In this document: positions 1 to 7,995 of the stretch, piece by piece
How the letters are laid out: each line of letters opens with the position of its first letter
Position numbering within the stretch: position 1 is the stretch's first letter
NCBI GenBank assembly: GCA_021373255.1
Contig: JAJFTD010000041.1
Span: 26,516 to 90,515, forward strand
Reading direction: 5' to 3'
Origin: a bacterium
GTDB taxonomy: Bacteria; Armatimonadota; UBA5829
Length of the DNA stretch: 64,000 bases
The notes under the pieces: generated by a model
What the model was told of the DNA's origin: nothing
The model's input: the letters and a program-made list of their open reading frames with translations, nothing else
Databases searched by the model: none
Program-made: the position numbers and the translations under genes

Positions 1-1071
1 GGTGAAAACAAGGCCGTGGTCTGCAACGCCGACGAAGGCGAACCGGGCAACTTCAAGGACCGCCTCATAATGGAGGGCGACCCGCATCAGATAATCGAAG
101 GCATGATCATCGCCGGTTACGCAGTGGGTGCGCACGAGGGCTACATTTATATACGTGGTGAGTATCACCAGTCGGTGTCACACACTGAAAAGGCCATTGC
201 CGATGCGCGCGAAGCCGGGCTCCTGGGCAAAGACATACTCGGCTCCGGTTTCGACTTTGACATCACCATATTCAAAGGCGCAGGCGCATATATCTGCGGC
301 GAAGAGACAGCTCTGCTGGAATCGCTGGAGGGCAGGCGTGGCGAGAGCCGCATGAAGCCTCCATTCCCGCCAACCAGTGGTCTTATGGCTGCTCCGACGG
401 TTATCAACAATGTCGAAACTCTGGCTTCTGTTCCGCGCATAATTGACAGAGGCGCTGACTGGTATGCTGGCATCGGGACGGAAAAGAGCAAGGGCACTAA
501 GATATTCTCACCCTGCGGAGACGTGCTGTATCCGGGCGTTTATGAGGTGCCATTCGGGGTTACCCTGCGCGACATTATCTACAATATGGCTGGGGGTATC
601 AAGGGAGGCAAACGGTTTAAGGCGTGCCTGATGGGCGGACCGTCGGGCGTGCTGGTCGGTGAAGACGCTCTGGACCGCCGTCTCTGCGCTGAAGACCTCG
701 CTCCGGGCGCTGGTGCGCTCATTGTATTGGATGAGGACAAGTGCATCGTCGATCTTATGCAGAACTGTGCTGAATTCTTTCATCACGAGAGCTGCGGGCA
801 GTGCGTGCCGTGCCGCGAGGGCACAAAGCGCATACTCGAAGTCTTGAACTGGTGGACTACCGGCGCTGGCAGCGAGGACGACTTGCGGCTATTGGAGGCG
901 TTGGGTGAAACTATGTCGCTCACGTCCAAGTGCGGCCTCGGTCAGTTCGCTGCTGTCGCGTTCAAGAGCAGCCTTCCGCTGTTCAGGGACGAGTATCTGG
1001 CTCACGTTAAGGACAAGGTCTGCCCTGCCGGGGTTTGCGCGATGGACAAAGTCCTTGAGGAGGTAAAGTAA
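1..1071 (+). CDS. hndC: NuoF/HndC-type flavoprotein subunit of a bifurcating [FeFe] hydrogenase (5' partial)
   Basis: The reading frame is open from base 1, so the N-terminus is outside the window; 356 residues are visible. It begins inside the NuoF FMN/NAD-binding domain (VVCNADEGEPGNFKDR). The family block ICGEETALLESLEGRRGE follows, then an SLBB segment and the C-terminal [4Fe-4S] motif CGQCVPCREGTKR with a final Cys in SKCGLGQFA. The GTG at 16 is internal, not a start. In HydABC/HndABCD enzymes this subunit oxidises or reduces NAD(P)H on FMN and passes electrons to the catalytic subunit. The next gene starts 1 bp after the stop, so the two are translationally linked. The protein ends soon after the N1-type cluster domain and has no extra C-terminal 2[4Fe-4S] domain. 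Complex I NuoF is unlikely because the partner is a hydrogenase. Confidence 0.9.
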   Translation, partial: GENKAVVCNADEGEPGNFKDRLIMEGDPHQIIEGMIIAGYAVGAHEGYIYIRGEYHQSVSHTEKAIADAREAGLLGKDILGSGFDFDITIFKGAGAYICGEETALLESLEGRRGESRMKPPFPPTSGLMAAPTVINNVETLASVPRIIDRGADWYAGIGTEKSKGTKIFSPCGDVLYPGVYEVPFGVTLRDIIYNMAGGIKGGKRFKACLMGGPSGVLVGEDALDRRLCAEDLAPGAGALIVLDEDKCIVDLMQNCAEFFHHESCGQCVPCREGTKRILEVLNWWTTGAGSEDDLRLLEALGETMSLTSKCGLGQFAAVAFKSSLPLFRDEYLAHVKDKVCPAGVCAMDKVLEEVK

Positions 1072-1072
1072 C

Positions 1073-2830
1073 ATGGCAATCAACCTCACGATAAATGGAC
1101 AAGCCGTTGCCGCCGAGGCAGGTGACACAATCCTCACCGCCGCCAGGCGCGCCGGCGTATATATACCGACTCTGTGCTACCACTCCGACCTGATGCCGGA
1201 TGGCGTCTGCCGGGTATGCTCGGTGGAGGTAAAGGGCCAGCGGACGCTGTGCGCGGCGTGCTGCTATCCAGTTGCCGAGGGAATGGAAGTGCTTACCCAT
1301 TCGCCAAGAGTGCGCGAGTCGCGGCGGATGATCGTGGAGCTGATGCTCGCGAATCATCCGCAGGAGTGCCTCACGTGCTCCCGCAACAGCAAGTGCGAGT
1401 TGCAGGCGCTGGCAAGGGAATTCGGTATTCAGGAAGTTCATTTCAAAGGCGAGCGGAAGATGGCTGATGTGGACACCTCCAGCCTGTCTGTGTTCCGCAA
1501 TCCTGAGAAGTGCATCCTCTGCAACCGCTGCGTGCGGACGTGTGAGGACATCCAGAGCGTCGCGGCGCTTCACGCATCCAAGCGTGGATGGGATACCACT
1601 ATCGTGCCGGGGATGGGCGATGAGCTTGCATCGGTGGTCTGCGTGAACTGCGGCCAGTGCATCAATCGCTGCCCCACCGGTGCTCTCACGGCTAATGACC
1701 CGTCAAGCAAGGTGTGGGACGCCATTCATGACTCCACCAAGCACGTGGTAGTCCAGACCGCCCCTGCGGTGCGCGCGGCTATTGGCGAAGAGTTCGGAAT
1801 GCCCGCTGGGAGCAGGGTCACAGGCAAGATGGTGACTGCGCTCAAGATGATGGGCTTCGACCGCGTGATGGATACCGACTTCACCGCCGACCTCACGATT
1901 ATGGAAGAGGGCAGTGAGCTTATCCAGCGCGTGACCGAGGGCGGGGTGCTCCCGCAGCTCACATCGTGCTCGCCGGGTTGGATCAAGTTCATCGAGTACT
2001 ACTATCCTGAGTTGCTCCCGCACCTCTCCACATGTAAGAGCCCACAGCAGATGTTCGGTGCGCTGGCGAAGACTTATTATGCGGAGAAGACCGGCATCGA
2101 TCCCAAGGATATCATCTCCGTCTCCATAATGCCGTGCACCGCGAAGAAATTCGAGTGCGACCGGCCCGAGATGACCGACAGCGGCTACAAAGACGTGGAC
2201 TACGTCCTCACCACCCGCGAAGCCGCGCAGATGATGCGTGAAGCGGGTATCGACCTGCCGAATCTGCCCGAAAGCGAGTATGACGATCCGCTGGGTATGT
2301 CCACTGGTGCAGCCGTAATCTTCGGCAACACCGGCGGCGTCATGGAAGCCGCCCTGCGGACCGCCTACGCCATCATCACCGGTACCGAGCTGGATAATGT
2401 CAACATCGAAGCTGTAAGAGGCATGGAGGGTGTGCGCGAAGCAACCGTAATGGTAGGCGAACTCCCCGTAAAAGCCGCCGTAGCCCACGGCCTCGCCAAC
2501 GCGCGCCAGGTGCTTGAGGGAATCAAAAACGGCCGCTTCAAAGACTATCACTTCATCGAGATCATGTGCTGCCCCGGCGGCTGCATCGGCGGTGGCGGTC
2601 AGCCTCAACCGACATCCGAAGAAATCCGCAAAGCCCGCATCAAAGCGATCTACGATGAAGACGAAGCCATGACCCTGCGCAAGTCACACACGAACCCAGC
2701 CGTACAGAAGCTCTACGAAGAGTTCTTGGGCAAGCCCCTAAGCCACAAGTCCCACGAACTCCTTCACACCGACTACACCCCCCGCGACCGCAAAACGGTT
2801 AAGGCGGTGAAGGTGAAAGTAGAGAGCTGA
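1073..2830 (+). CDS. hndD: [FeFe] hydrogenase catalytic subunit, HndD/HydA type
   Basis: 585 residues, the usual length of HndD-type subunits. Domains in order: an N-terminal [2Fe-2S] plant-ferredoxin-like domain (Cys 35, 46, 49, 63); a His/Cys-ligated [4Fe-4S] site (HPQECLTCSRNSKCELQ); a 2[4Fe-4S] ferredoxin domain (CILCNRCVRTCE and CVNCGQCINRCP); then the H-cluster domain. The three H-cluster signatures are present: TSCSPGW (about residue 297), MPCTAKKFE (about 353) and MCCPGGCIGGGGQP (about 498). The protein should catalyse reversible H2 oxidation in the cytoplasm, coupled through the preceding flavoprotein to NAD(P) and probably ferredoxin. The start ATG has a GAGG Shine-Dalgarno overlapping the end of the upstream gene. 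No HydEFG maturases are in the window. Confidence 0.95.
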   Translation: MAINLTINGQAVAAEAGDTILTAARRAGVYIPTLCYHSDLMPDGVCRVCSVEVKGQRTLCAACCYPVAEGMEVLTHSPRVRESRRMIVELMLANHPQECLTCSRNSKCELQALAREFGIQEVHFKGERKMADVDTSSLSVFRNPEKCILCNRCVRTCEDIQSVAALHASKRGWDTTIVPGMGDELASVVCVNCGQCINRCPTGALTANDPSSKVWDAIHDSTKHVVVQTAPAVRAAIGEEFGMPAGSRVTGKMVTALKMMGFDRVMDTDFTADLTIMEEGSELIQRVTEGGVLPQLTSCSPGWIKFIEYYYPELLPHLSTCKSPQQMFGALAKTYYAEKTGIDPKDIISVSIMPCTAKKFECDRPEMTDSGYKDVDYVLTTREAAQMMREAGIDLPNLPESEYDDPLGMSTGAAVIFGNTGGVMEAALRTAYAIITGTELDNVNIEAVRGMEGVREATVMVGELPVKAAVAHGLANARQVLEGIKNGRFKDYHFIEIMCCPGGCIGGGGQPQPTSEEIRKARIKAIYDEDEAMTLRKSHTNPAVQKLYEEFLGKPLSHKSHELLHTDYTPRDRKTVKAVKVKVES

Positions 2831-2890
2831 GAGTGGAGAGCAGAGAGCCCAGACTCCCTCTCCCCTGGCGGGCTTTCTTGATCTTGATCG

Positions 2891-2938
2891 TCCGGGATTT
2901 GCAATCCCGGACGCACCTCTTCCGGGTCTGTGACCCGG
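2891..2938 (+). repeat. 48-nt double-palindrome element, copy 1
   Basis: A 21-nt palindrome at 2891-2911 (arms TCCGGGATT and AATCCCGGA around TGC) is followed by a 10-nt spacer (CGCACCTCTT). A 17-nt palindrome follows at 2922-2938 (CCGGGTC-TGT-GACCCGG). The same 21+10+17 layout recurs at 61951-61998 and 63940-63987, and in reverse orientation at 3007-3054 and 4696-4743. It lies just downstream of the hydrogenase operon and might act as a transcript-end structure, but there is no T-run. Confidence 0.85.
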
Positions 2939-3054
2939 TATATATGATCTGACCGGTCAGTCAGTCTAGTCGTAATAACGATCAGATAACCACAAAGCAG
3001 TGTTTAGCGGATCACAGATCCGCAGAATCTCGGTCCTGGATCTGCGATCCAAGA
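2922..3054. repeat. Left direct repeat bracketing the SMODS-SLATT island
   Basis: About 0.12-0.13 kb, nearly identical to 4620-4743 in the same orientation. The two differ by a 9-bp indel (near 2965), a few substitutions, and divergence only in the last ~12 bases. It opens with the CCGGGTC palindrome, contains a perfect CTGACCGGTCAG at 2949-2960 that is not conserved on the right, and closes with a reverse-oriented 48-nt palindromic element (3007-3054). The stop codon and about the last 13 codons of the SLATT gene lie inside this repeat. Confidence 0.85.
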
Positions 3055-3617
3055 TCATCTCCGAGTCGTAGATTATTGGGAAGCATTATGTCTATCTCCT
3101 TATCTGAGAATGTCAATTCTTCATTGTCCTTCAATCCCACACTTGTCATCGCATATGCTTCTGGTGATGTATCTGGAGCGCTCTCATAAATCAGCGAGGT
3201 TTCAGTCTGGAGCGCTTCCAGACCTCGCTGTAGCTCTATTACAGGTGTTGATGCCGTCGATGCTTTTAGTATAAATAGCAGATACCGGTCGCGCAGTGCG
3301 ACGAGCTTTTTTGCAGCAATGCGGTGCTGAGACTCAATGCCACAGGCGTCAAAACTAACCTGATAGATCACAAATGCTGTGCTGGCAGCTCCAACAATAC
3401 TGGTCACTACAAACATTGTTTTGCTGGCTACAATAGCACCAATAACTGCAAGGGCGGTTGTCAAGCCCACGAGCAGCACATTCAGCCATCTCTCACATCG
3501 GACTTTACGGCTCCATCTCTCTCTTTCTTTCTCGTGCGTTTTGTGCGTCCAAGCAACTCGGGCAAAGAGCTCTCTTGCCACACTAAGGATTTTTACCCTA
3601 TCTTGATTCTCAGTCAT
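3012..3617 (-). CDS. SLATT-family two-transmembrane protein (probable CBASS-type effector)
   Basis: 201 residues from the ATG at 3617, chosen because AGGAG (3626-3630, complement) sits 8 nt upstream; a longer TTG start at 3638 lacks one. The N-terminal helix has the SLATT-like pattern FARVAWTHKTHEKERERW (18-35). Two adjacent membrane helices follow (about 45-65 and 69-88), then the conserved His-containing helix HRIAAKKLVALRDRYLL. SLATT proteins (SMODS and SLOG associating 2TM effectors) are proposed pore-forming effectors triggered by nucleotide signals. The gene follows the nucleotidyltransferase with 17 bp between that gene's stop and this ATG, so the two are probably one operon. The C-terminal residues GSQIQDRDSADL are read from the left flanking repeat, so the original 3' end may have been replaced. 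The exact SLATT subfamily is not assigned. Confidence 0.75.
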   Translation of the reverse strand: MTENQDRVKILSVARELFARVAWTHKTHEKERERWSRKVRCERWLNVLLVGLTTALAVIGAIVASKTMFVVTSIVGAASTAFVIYQVSFDACGIESQHRIAAKKLVALRDRYLLFILKASTASTPVIELQRGLEALQTETSLIYESAPDTSPEAYAMTSVGLKDNEELTFSDKEIDIMLPNNLRLGDDLGSQIQDRDSADL

Positions 3618-3634
3618 AGGTCGATCTCCTGTGA

Positions 3635-4519
3635 TCAAAGTGCCCTGACGAATTGGTCACCGAATATCTTCTTCCACTCATCTTCGGATAAGATCGGTAG
3701 GTCATTATACTCAAACTCGCACGCCTTAAGCGCACGGTTATAGGCTGACATACATTTCGACAACCAATCATCCCCCAGATCGAGTGTCTCATTAATGCCC
3801 GGTATCTGTGCGGTGCCATTTCCGTATCTCGAAAAGAACTCGAAGAAATCACGGACCATCCAGTCGTAATAGAAGATAGTTTCAGCGCGATACTCCCACT
3901 GGCTTACGAATGCGCAAACTGCTATTTCCAGCACAATCGACTTTAGGTCGACATTACAGTTTCGTTTCCATGCTTTAAGCATTTTGATCAGATGAGTAGC
4001 TTTGCCACATGATGCTGTATCCATTCTCGCAATCGCCTGAAACTCTGCCATTGGATTCGTGCTGCGCCACGAACCACCATCTGTCGTGTTACATGTAATA
4101 TACGAACCATTATTGCACACGAACGCTGGTACCACTTCAACCATGCACGATGTGAACGGTGCAACAACAACTTGTCCGTCGGCACTCAAGTCTGTTTTGG
4201 AAAATGTACTCAGCATTTCTCGCCTGATCTCTTGCAATAAGTATGATTGCCCGTTGCTTTGCATTCCATTGACCCTGTAGTAATGCTCTACTGGCATGAT
4301 AAAGAGCACATCTATATCAGATACTGGACGTATCGCAGTACTCTTACCATGGGAACCAACTACTAGTGCCTTAGCAGAATCATACAAACCATCATAATAA
4401 CGGCTATACAGGCACCGCCCAACGCTCTCGACTTTTGTTGCGATGTCGCTCTGCTGGTTGGGCGTAAGCGTCAGATTTGCCAAAAAGGCATTGAAGTGTG
4501 GTATAACATAGTTCCACAT
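3635..4519 (-). CDS. CD-NTase / SMODS-type nucleotidyltransferase (CBASS-like signal synthase)
   Basis: 294 residues. It has the polymerase-beta-like signature VGSHGKSTAIRPVSDIDVLF, with GS at 55-56 and metal-binding Asp68 and Asp70. The third carboxylate site appears as VEVVPAF with Glu128, where most bacterial members have Asp. The downstream W-x3-NP motif (SWRSTNPMAEF) and helical C-terminal half fit SMODS oligonucleotide/dinucleotide synthases. By family knowledge it should make a cyclic or linear oligonucleotide second messenger on infection; the nucleotide product cannot be read from sequence. The ATG has a GAAGGTG ribosome site 7 nt upstream. No Cap2/Cap3, HORMA or TRIP13 genes are adjacent, so the layout resembles a minimal two-gene system. 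Composition is visibly more AT-rich than the neighbours. A tRNA-type or antibiotic nucleotidyltransferase is a less likely alternative given the SLATT partner. Confidence 0.8.
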   Translation of the reverse strand: MWNYVIPHFNAFLANLTLTPNQQSDIATKVESVGRCLYSRYYDGLYDSAKALVVGSHGKSTAIRPVSDIDVLFIMPVEHYYRVNGMQSNGQSYLLQEIRREMLSTFSKTDLSADGQVVVAPFTSCMVEVVPAFVCNNGSYITCNTTDGGSWRSTNPMAEFQAIARMDTASCGKATHLIKMLKAWKRNCNVDLKSIVLEIAVCAFVSQWEYRAETIFYYDWMVRDFFEFFSRYGNGTAQIPGINETLDLGDDWLSKCMSAYNRALKACEFEYNDLPILSEDEWKKIFGDQFVRAL

Positions 4520-4619
4520 GCTGACACCTTCTATTGAGTTACAATGATCGAAACTAAATCCTCATCATTATAGTGTTTGATCACAAAGTAATCAATCCAT
4601 GATGAGATTTCCTGATCGA

Positions 4620-4743
4620 CCGGGTCTGTGACCCGGTATATATGATCTGACCAATCAGTCAGTGTAACGATCAGATAACCGCAAAGCAGTGTTTAGCGGA
4701 TCACAGATCCGCAGAATCTTGGTCCTGGATCGCAGATCCGGGA
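4620..4743. repeat. Right direct repeat bracketing the SMODS-SLATT island
   Basis: The same sequence and orientation as 2922-3054. It contains the CCGGGTC-TGT-GACCCGG palindrome (4620-4636), the shared segment around GATCAGATAACC, and a reverse 48-nt element. That element has GCGGATC-ACA-GATCCGC at 4696-4712 and a 21-nt palindrome at 4723-4743. Extending the latter outward gives 11-bp arms over 4721-4745 with a single G-T wobble. It ends about 60 bp before the tRNA-Ala promoter. Confidence 0.85.
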
Positions 4744-4805
4744 CCAGCTCTTGGCGTTTCACTTTTTTGGCTTGTAACCCAATATGCAACACCAAAAATT
4801 CTATA

Positions 4806-4834
4806 TTGCCAACAAACCGCAATAGTGCTATAAT
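4806..4834 (+). promoter_or_regulatory. Sigma70-type promoter of tRNA-Ala
   Basis: TTGCCA (4806-4811), a 17-bp spacer and a perfect TATAAT (4829-4834), 18 bp before the first base of the tRNA. Confidence 0.85.
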
Positions 4835-4852
4835 ATCCCAGTTGAACCGTGT

Positions 4853-4928
4853 GGGGCTGTAGTTCAGCTGGGAGAACACTACACTGGCAGTGTAGATGTC
4901 AGGGGTTCGAGTCCCCTCAGCTCCACCA
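4853..4928 (+). tRNA. tRNA-Ala (anticodon GGC)
   Basis: 76 nt including an encoded CCA. The acceptor stem GGGGCTG/CAGCTCC contains the G3-U70 wobble that identifies alanine tRNAs. The anticodon stem is CTACA/TGTAG with loop CTGGCAG (anticodon GGC). The T-arm GGGGTTCGAGTCCCC is canonical. The tRNA lies just outside the right repeat of the SMODS-SLATT island. Confidence 0.97.
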
Positions 4929-4961
4929 CCTTCCCATTCTTCCACTTGCAGGCGATATATT

Positions 4962-5681
4962 TTGATTTATCTGCCATTGTTCCGCACTAATCACTTCACA
5001 TCACTCACTAAACGCGTCTTTTTGCTCAGCTTACTTTTTGTTCTCATTGTTGGGGGCAAGTGTGCGTGGGCTGTGGACTCGCCGAGCGCTTCACCGGACG
5101 TATTGGTGCTGGTGTTGAATGGTATGGGCGCGTATGATCAAGTCTCCATAAACTATACCGGCGAAATACCCGATAAACAGGTTAAGGCCGATCTTGCCGA
5201 ATGGGTGCGCTTGAGCGGATTGCCGGTGCACGGCGGTGAGATTGCGTCGGATACCAACGGTCCTGGGGCAAAGCCGACCACGTCCGTCAGCTTTCAGACC
5301 ACGAACGTCGTTAATGCCGCCAACGGCACGCTGTCGCTGGACCCGTTTGTTACTGCGCTGCGGCGGTTCAAGAATATTCAGGTCAACTTCCTGGTGGCCT
5401 CGCAGTTTCAGTTCAAGGGGATCGGCAATTTCGAGAATGACTATGTGGATGTGAAGCTGAATCAGTCCGGCAATTCTTATCAATATAAAATCAAGATCAA
5501 GAATTCAGACTTCAAACGGGCGGGGCTTCCGCTCAAGATTGAGACTGCTGGAGAGTCAAGGCGTGGAGGAATGCCGCTGGGAGCGCGGGTGTTGTTGGTT
5601 TTGGGCATTGCTGTGCTGGGAGCGCTGGTCGCGTATGTTGCGACTGCCGCGCTCACTAGGCGCCGCAAGCTCAGCGAGTGA
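4962..5681 (+). CDS. Exported, membrane-anchored protein of unknown function
   Basis: I do not recognise the family. The frame is open upstream through the tRNA, so the start must be later. TTG at 4962 follows AGGCG by about 8 nt and is my choice; there is no suitable ATG. The product (about 239 residues) has an N-terminal hydrophobic signal (VFLLSLLFVLIVGG, cleavage plausible after CAWA). A soluble extracytoplasmic domain of about 150 residues is rich in beta-type sequence. A single C-terminal membrane helix (ARVLLVLGIAVLGALVAYVA) ends with a basic tail RRRK. It precedes the first pilT by 12 bp, so a link with the type IV pilus or another envelope machine is possible but unproven. Confidence 0.6.
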   Translation: MIYLPLFRTNHFTSLTKRVFLLSLLFVLIVGGKCAWAVDSPSASPDVLVLVLNGMGAYDQVSINYTGEIPDKQVKADLAEWVRLSGLPVHGGEIASDTNGPGAKPTTSVSFQTTNVVNAANGTLSLDPFVTALRRFKNIQVNFLVASQFQFKGIGNFENDYVDVKLNQSGNSYQYKIKIKNSDFKRAGLPLKIETAGESRRGGMPLGARVLLVLGIAVLGALVAYVATAALTRRRKLSE

Positions 5682-5693
5682 GGTAATACCGGT

Positions 5694-6755
5694 ATGGATC
5701 TAAAGGAAATTGCGGCGAAAGCGGCTGAAGTAAGGGCTTCGGATATTTTTCTGAAAGTCGGCTCGCCGCCGATGATGCGCCTTAACGGCACGGTAACCAC
5801 AATTGAGGGGTATTCCGTGCTCACTCAAAATGATACTCAGGATCTCGCTTATGATAGCATGACGCACGAGCAGATCGGCAGGTTCGAGCGCAAGCATGAG
5901 CTTGATCTCGCGTTTGAAATCGGGGGTGTAGCGCGGTTTCGTGCCAATATTTACCAGCAGCGCGGCACCATAGGAATGGTGTTGCGTATTATTCCGCTGG
6001 AAATTCTCGGCCTTGAGCAGCTCAGCATGCCTCCGGGTATTGCGAGCCTCGCCGAACAGAGGCAGGGCCTTGTGCTGGTGACCGGCCCGACCGGTTGCGG
6101 CAAGTCTACTACCCTTGCGGCGCTGATAGACGTGATCAACTCCACCCGGCGGTGTAATATCGTTACTGTGGAGGATCCTATCGAGTTTGTCCACCAGGAT
6201 AAGATGTCTATTATCAATCAGCGTGAACTAGGGATTGATACGGACTCATTTACCGATGCGTTGAAGTATGCAGTGCGCCAGAGCCCGGATGTGATCCTTA
6301 TCGGTGAGATGCGCGATGTGGAGACTATGAATGTCGCATTGGCGGCGTCAGAGACTGGTCACCTGGTCTTTTCAACAGTCCACACCTGCAGTGCCGCTGA
6401 AACACTGGACCGCATTATGAATATGTTCCCTCCGCACGACAAGCCGATGGTTTGTATGCGGCTTTCGGTGTCGCTCAAGGGTGTAATATCGCAGAAACTG
6501 ATCCCGAGAGTGGACGGTAAGGGTAGGGCGGCGGCGGTTGAGGTTATGATCGCAAACCCGACCATTGGTAAACTTTTGGAAGAAGGGCGCTCGAGCCAGA
6601 TATATCAGGCTATCGCTGAGGGTGAATACTGGGGAATGCAAACTATGAACCAGTGCCTTGCGAGATATTATAAAGAAGGTATAATCTCCGAGGAAGAAGC
6701 CCTGGCCAATGCTGGTAATTATACTGAGTTAAAGCAAATGCTCAGGCGTCAATAG
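5694..6755 (+). CDS. pilT: PilT-family type IV pilus retraction ATPase, copy 1
   Basis: 353 residues. PilT features: an N-terminal PAS-like domain, Walker A GPTGCGKSTT, the Asp box VTVEDPIEF, Walker B VILIGEMRD and the His box GHLVFSTVHT. The hexameric ATPase should sit at the cytoplasmic base of a type IV pilus and power retraction. This is the most divergent of three consecutive paralogues: the His box reads STVHT where the others have TLHT. It starts 12 bp after the exported protein gene and is separated from copy 2 by 150 bp containing a strong hairpin and ACGCA-type repeats. Confidence 0.92.
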   Translation: MDLKEIAAKAAEVRASDIFLKVGSPPMMRLNGTVTTIEGYSVLTQNDTQDLAYDSMTHEQIGRFERKHELDLAFEIGGVARFRANIYQQRGTIGMVLRIIPLEILGLEQLSMPPGIASLAEQRQGLVLVTGPTGCGKSTTLAALIDVINSTRRCNIVTVEDPIEFVHQDKMSIINQRELGIDTDSFTDALKYAVRQSPDVILIGEMRDVETMNVALAASETGHLVFSTVHTCSAAETLDRIMNMFPPHDKPMVCMRLSVSLKGVISQKLIPRVDGKGRAAAVEVMIANPTIGKLLEEGRSSQIYQAIAEGEYWGMQTMNQCLARYYKEGIISEEEALANAGNYTELKQMLRRQ

Positions 6756-6793
6756 GGAACCCCTGAACGTATATAGAAGTCAAACAATCGAGG

Positions 6794-6820
6794 GGTCGCG
6801 GCATACTATGTGCCGCGACC
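6794..6820. other. Strong intergenic hairpin
   Basis: Perfect 10-bp arms GGTCGCGGCA / TGCCGCGACC around a 7-nt loop, after pilT copy 1. There is no T-run on either side, so it is not a standard terminator. It could be a processing or mRNA-stability structure. Confidence 0.7.
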
Positions 6821-6838
6821 TCGTGACGTGAACATATA

Positions 6839-6875
6839 ACGCACGACGCATGACGCCAAGACGCATGACGCATGA
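6839..6875. repeat. ACGCA-phased short repeat tract
   Basis: A run of ACGCA/GACGCAT units spaced 7-9 nt, between pilT copies 1 and 2. It belongs to a dispersed family seen at eight loci in the window. Confidence 0.75.
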
Positions 6876-6909
6876 CTGAAATTAAAACGCATCCCCGAGG
6901 TGACGTGAA

Positions 6910-7995
6910 TTGGCTGGTTTATACATAGAGGAACTGCTTACGCAGTTAGTACAGCGTGAGGGCTCTGACCTTCACCTGAGGGCGGGTCAGCCGCCTATAA
7001 TGCGTTTACACGGCAAGCTCACTCGCACCGATTACCCGGTCATCGAACGCGTGGAAGATATTATCTATCCAATCCTGAACGATGAACGGCGCAAACGGCT
7101 TGAAGAGTATATGGAGCTTGACCTCTCATATGAGATTAAGGGTGTATCCCGCTACCGCGTTAACTGCTTTAAGCAGCGCGGCTACATGGGGGCTGTGCTG
7201 CGCGCTATCCCGATCAAGATTAAGACTATCGACGATCTGGGGCTGCCGCAAGTCACCAAGCAGATATGTCTCAAGCCCAGAGGGCTGATATTGGTAACGG
7301 GTCCGACCGGTTCCGGTAAGTCCACAAGCCTGGCGGCTATGATAAACCATATCAATGTTAACGAAAAAGCGCACATAATCACTATCGAGGACCCTATCGA
7401 GTTTGTGCATGATGACATACAATGTTCGGTAAACCAGCGCGAACTTGAGTTGGACACGCATTCATTTGCGGCGGCTCTGAAGCACGTTTTGAGGCAAGAC
7501 CCGGACGTGATCCTGGTCGGTGAGATGCGCGACCTTGAAACCATCTCGCTGGCGATCACTGCTGCTGAAACCGGCCACCTCGTGTTCGGAACTCTGCACA
7601 CGACAGATGCTCCGCAGACCATCGACCGCGTTATCGACGTTTTCCCGCCTGAACAGCAGAGCCAGATCAGAATGCAGCTTTCAGTTGTTATACAGGCGGT
7701 TATTTCTCAGCAGCTTCTTCCGAGGATTGATGCCAAGGGAGGACGAATCGCCTCTTTTGAAGTTATGGTTGCCACTCCCGCCATCCGGTCACTTATCCGC
7801 GAGGGCAAAACCCACCAGATTTACTCGGATATCCAGGCGGGTGGCGAGCATGGAATGATCTCGCTCGATCAGTATCTCATTGGTCTGCTGCGCAGGCGCC
7901 TTGTTAATTACCAGGACGCGCTGTCCAAGTCTTCGAGCCCGCGCGAGTTTGAGCGGATGGCAGCCAAAGCTCTACAGGGAGTGATAGCGAAATGA
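6910..7995 (+). CDS. pilT: PilT-family type IV pilus retraction ATPase, copy 2
   Basis: 361 residues from a TTG start with GAGGTGA about 7 nt upstream. It has Walker A GPTGSGKST, Asp box ITIEDPIEF, Walker B VILVGEMRD, His box GHLVFGTLHT and the PilT-typical region PPEQQSQIRMQLS. The role is type IV pilus retraction or regulation. It overlaps copy 3 by 4 bp (ATGA), so the two are translationally coupled and probably act together, perhaps as a mixed hexamer or as partners with different roles (PilT/PilU-like). Which copy is the true PilT cannot be told by eye. Confidence 0.93.
   Translation: MAGLYIEELLTQLVQREGSDLHLRAGQPPIMRLHGKLTRTDYPVIERVEDIIYPILNDERRKRLEEYMELDLSYEIKGVSRYRVNCFKQRGYMGAVLRAIPIKIKTIDDLGLPQVTKQICLKPRGLILVTGPTGSGKSTSLAAMINHINVNEKAHIITIEDPIEFVHDDIQCSVNQRELELDTHSFAAALKHVLRQDPDVILVGEMRDLETISLAITAAETGHLVFGTLHTTDAPQTIDRVIDVFPPEQQSQIRMQLSVVIQAVISQQLLPRIDAKGGRIASFEVMVATPAIRSLIREGKTHQIYSDIQAGGEHGMISLDQYLIGLLRRRLVNYQDALSKSSSPREFERMAAKALQGVIAK

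Noticed and set aside
1703..2608. 301-codon minus-strand frame inside hndD
   Set aside because: Shadow of the hydrogenase gene; the His/Val/Gly-rich composition comes from the complementary codons.
2891..4743. Insertion sequence or composite transposon around the SMODS-SLATT genes
   Set aside because: No transposase, integrase or recombinase frame lies between or beside the direct repeats, and no inverted terminal repeat with target duplication is visible.
4655..4945. Minus-strand frame of 96 codons across tRNA-Ala
   Set aside because: It runs antisense through the tRNA and the right direct repeat, has no ribosome site and no protein-like features.
6794..6820. Rho-independent terminator after pilT copy 1
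   Set aside because: The hairpin is strong but no T-run follows on either strand.
6839..6875. CRISPR array
   Set aside because: Units are only 7-9 nt with no unique spacers of constant length, and no cas genes are in the window.
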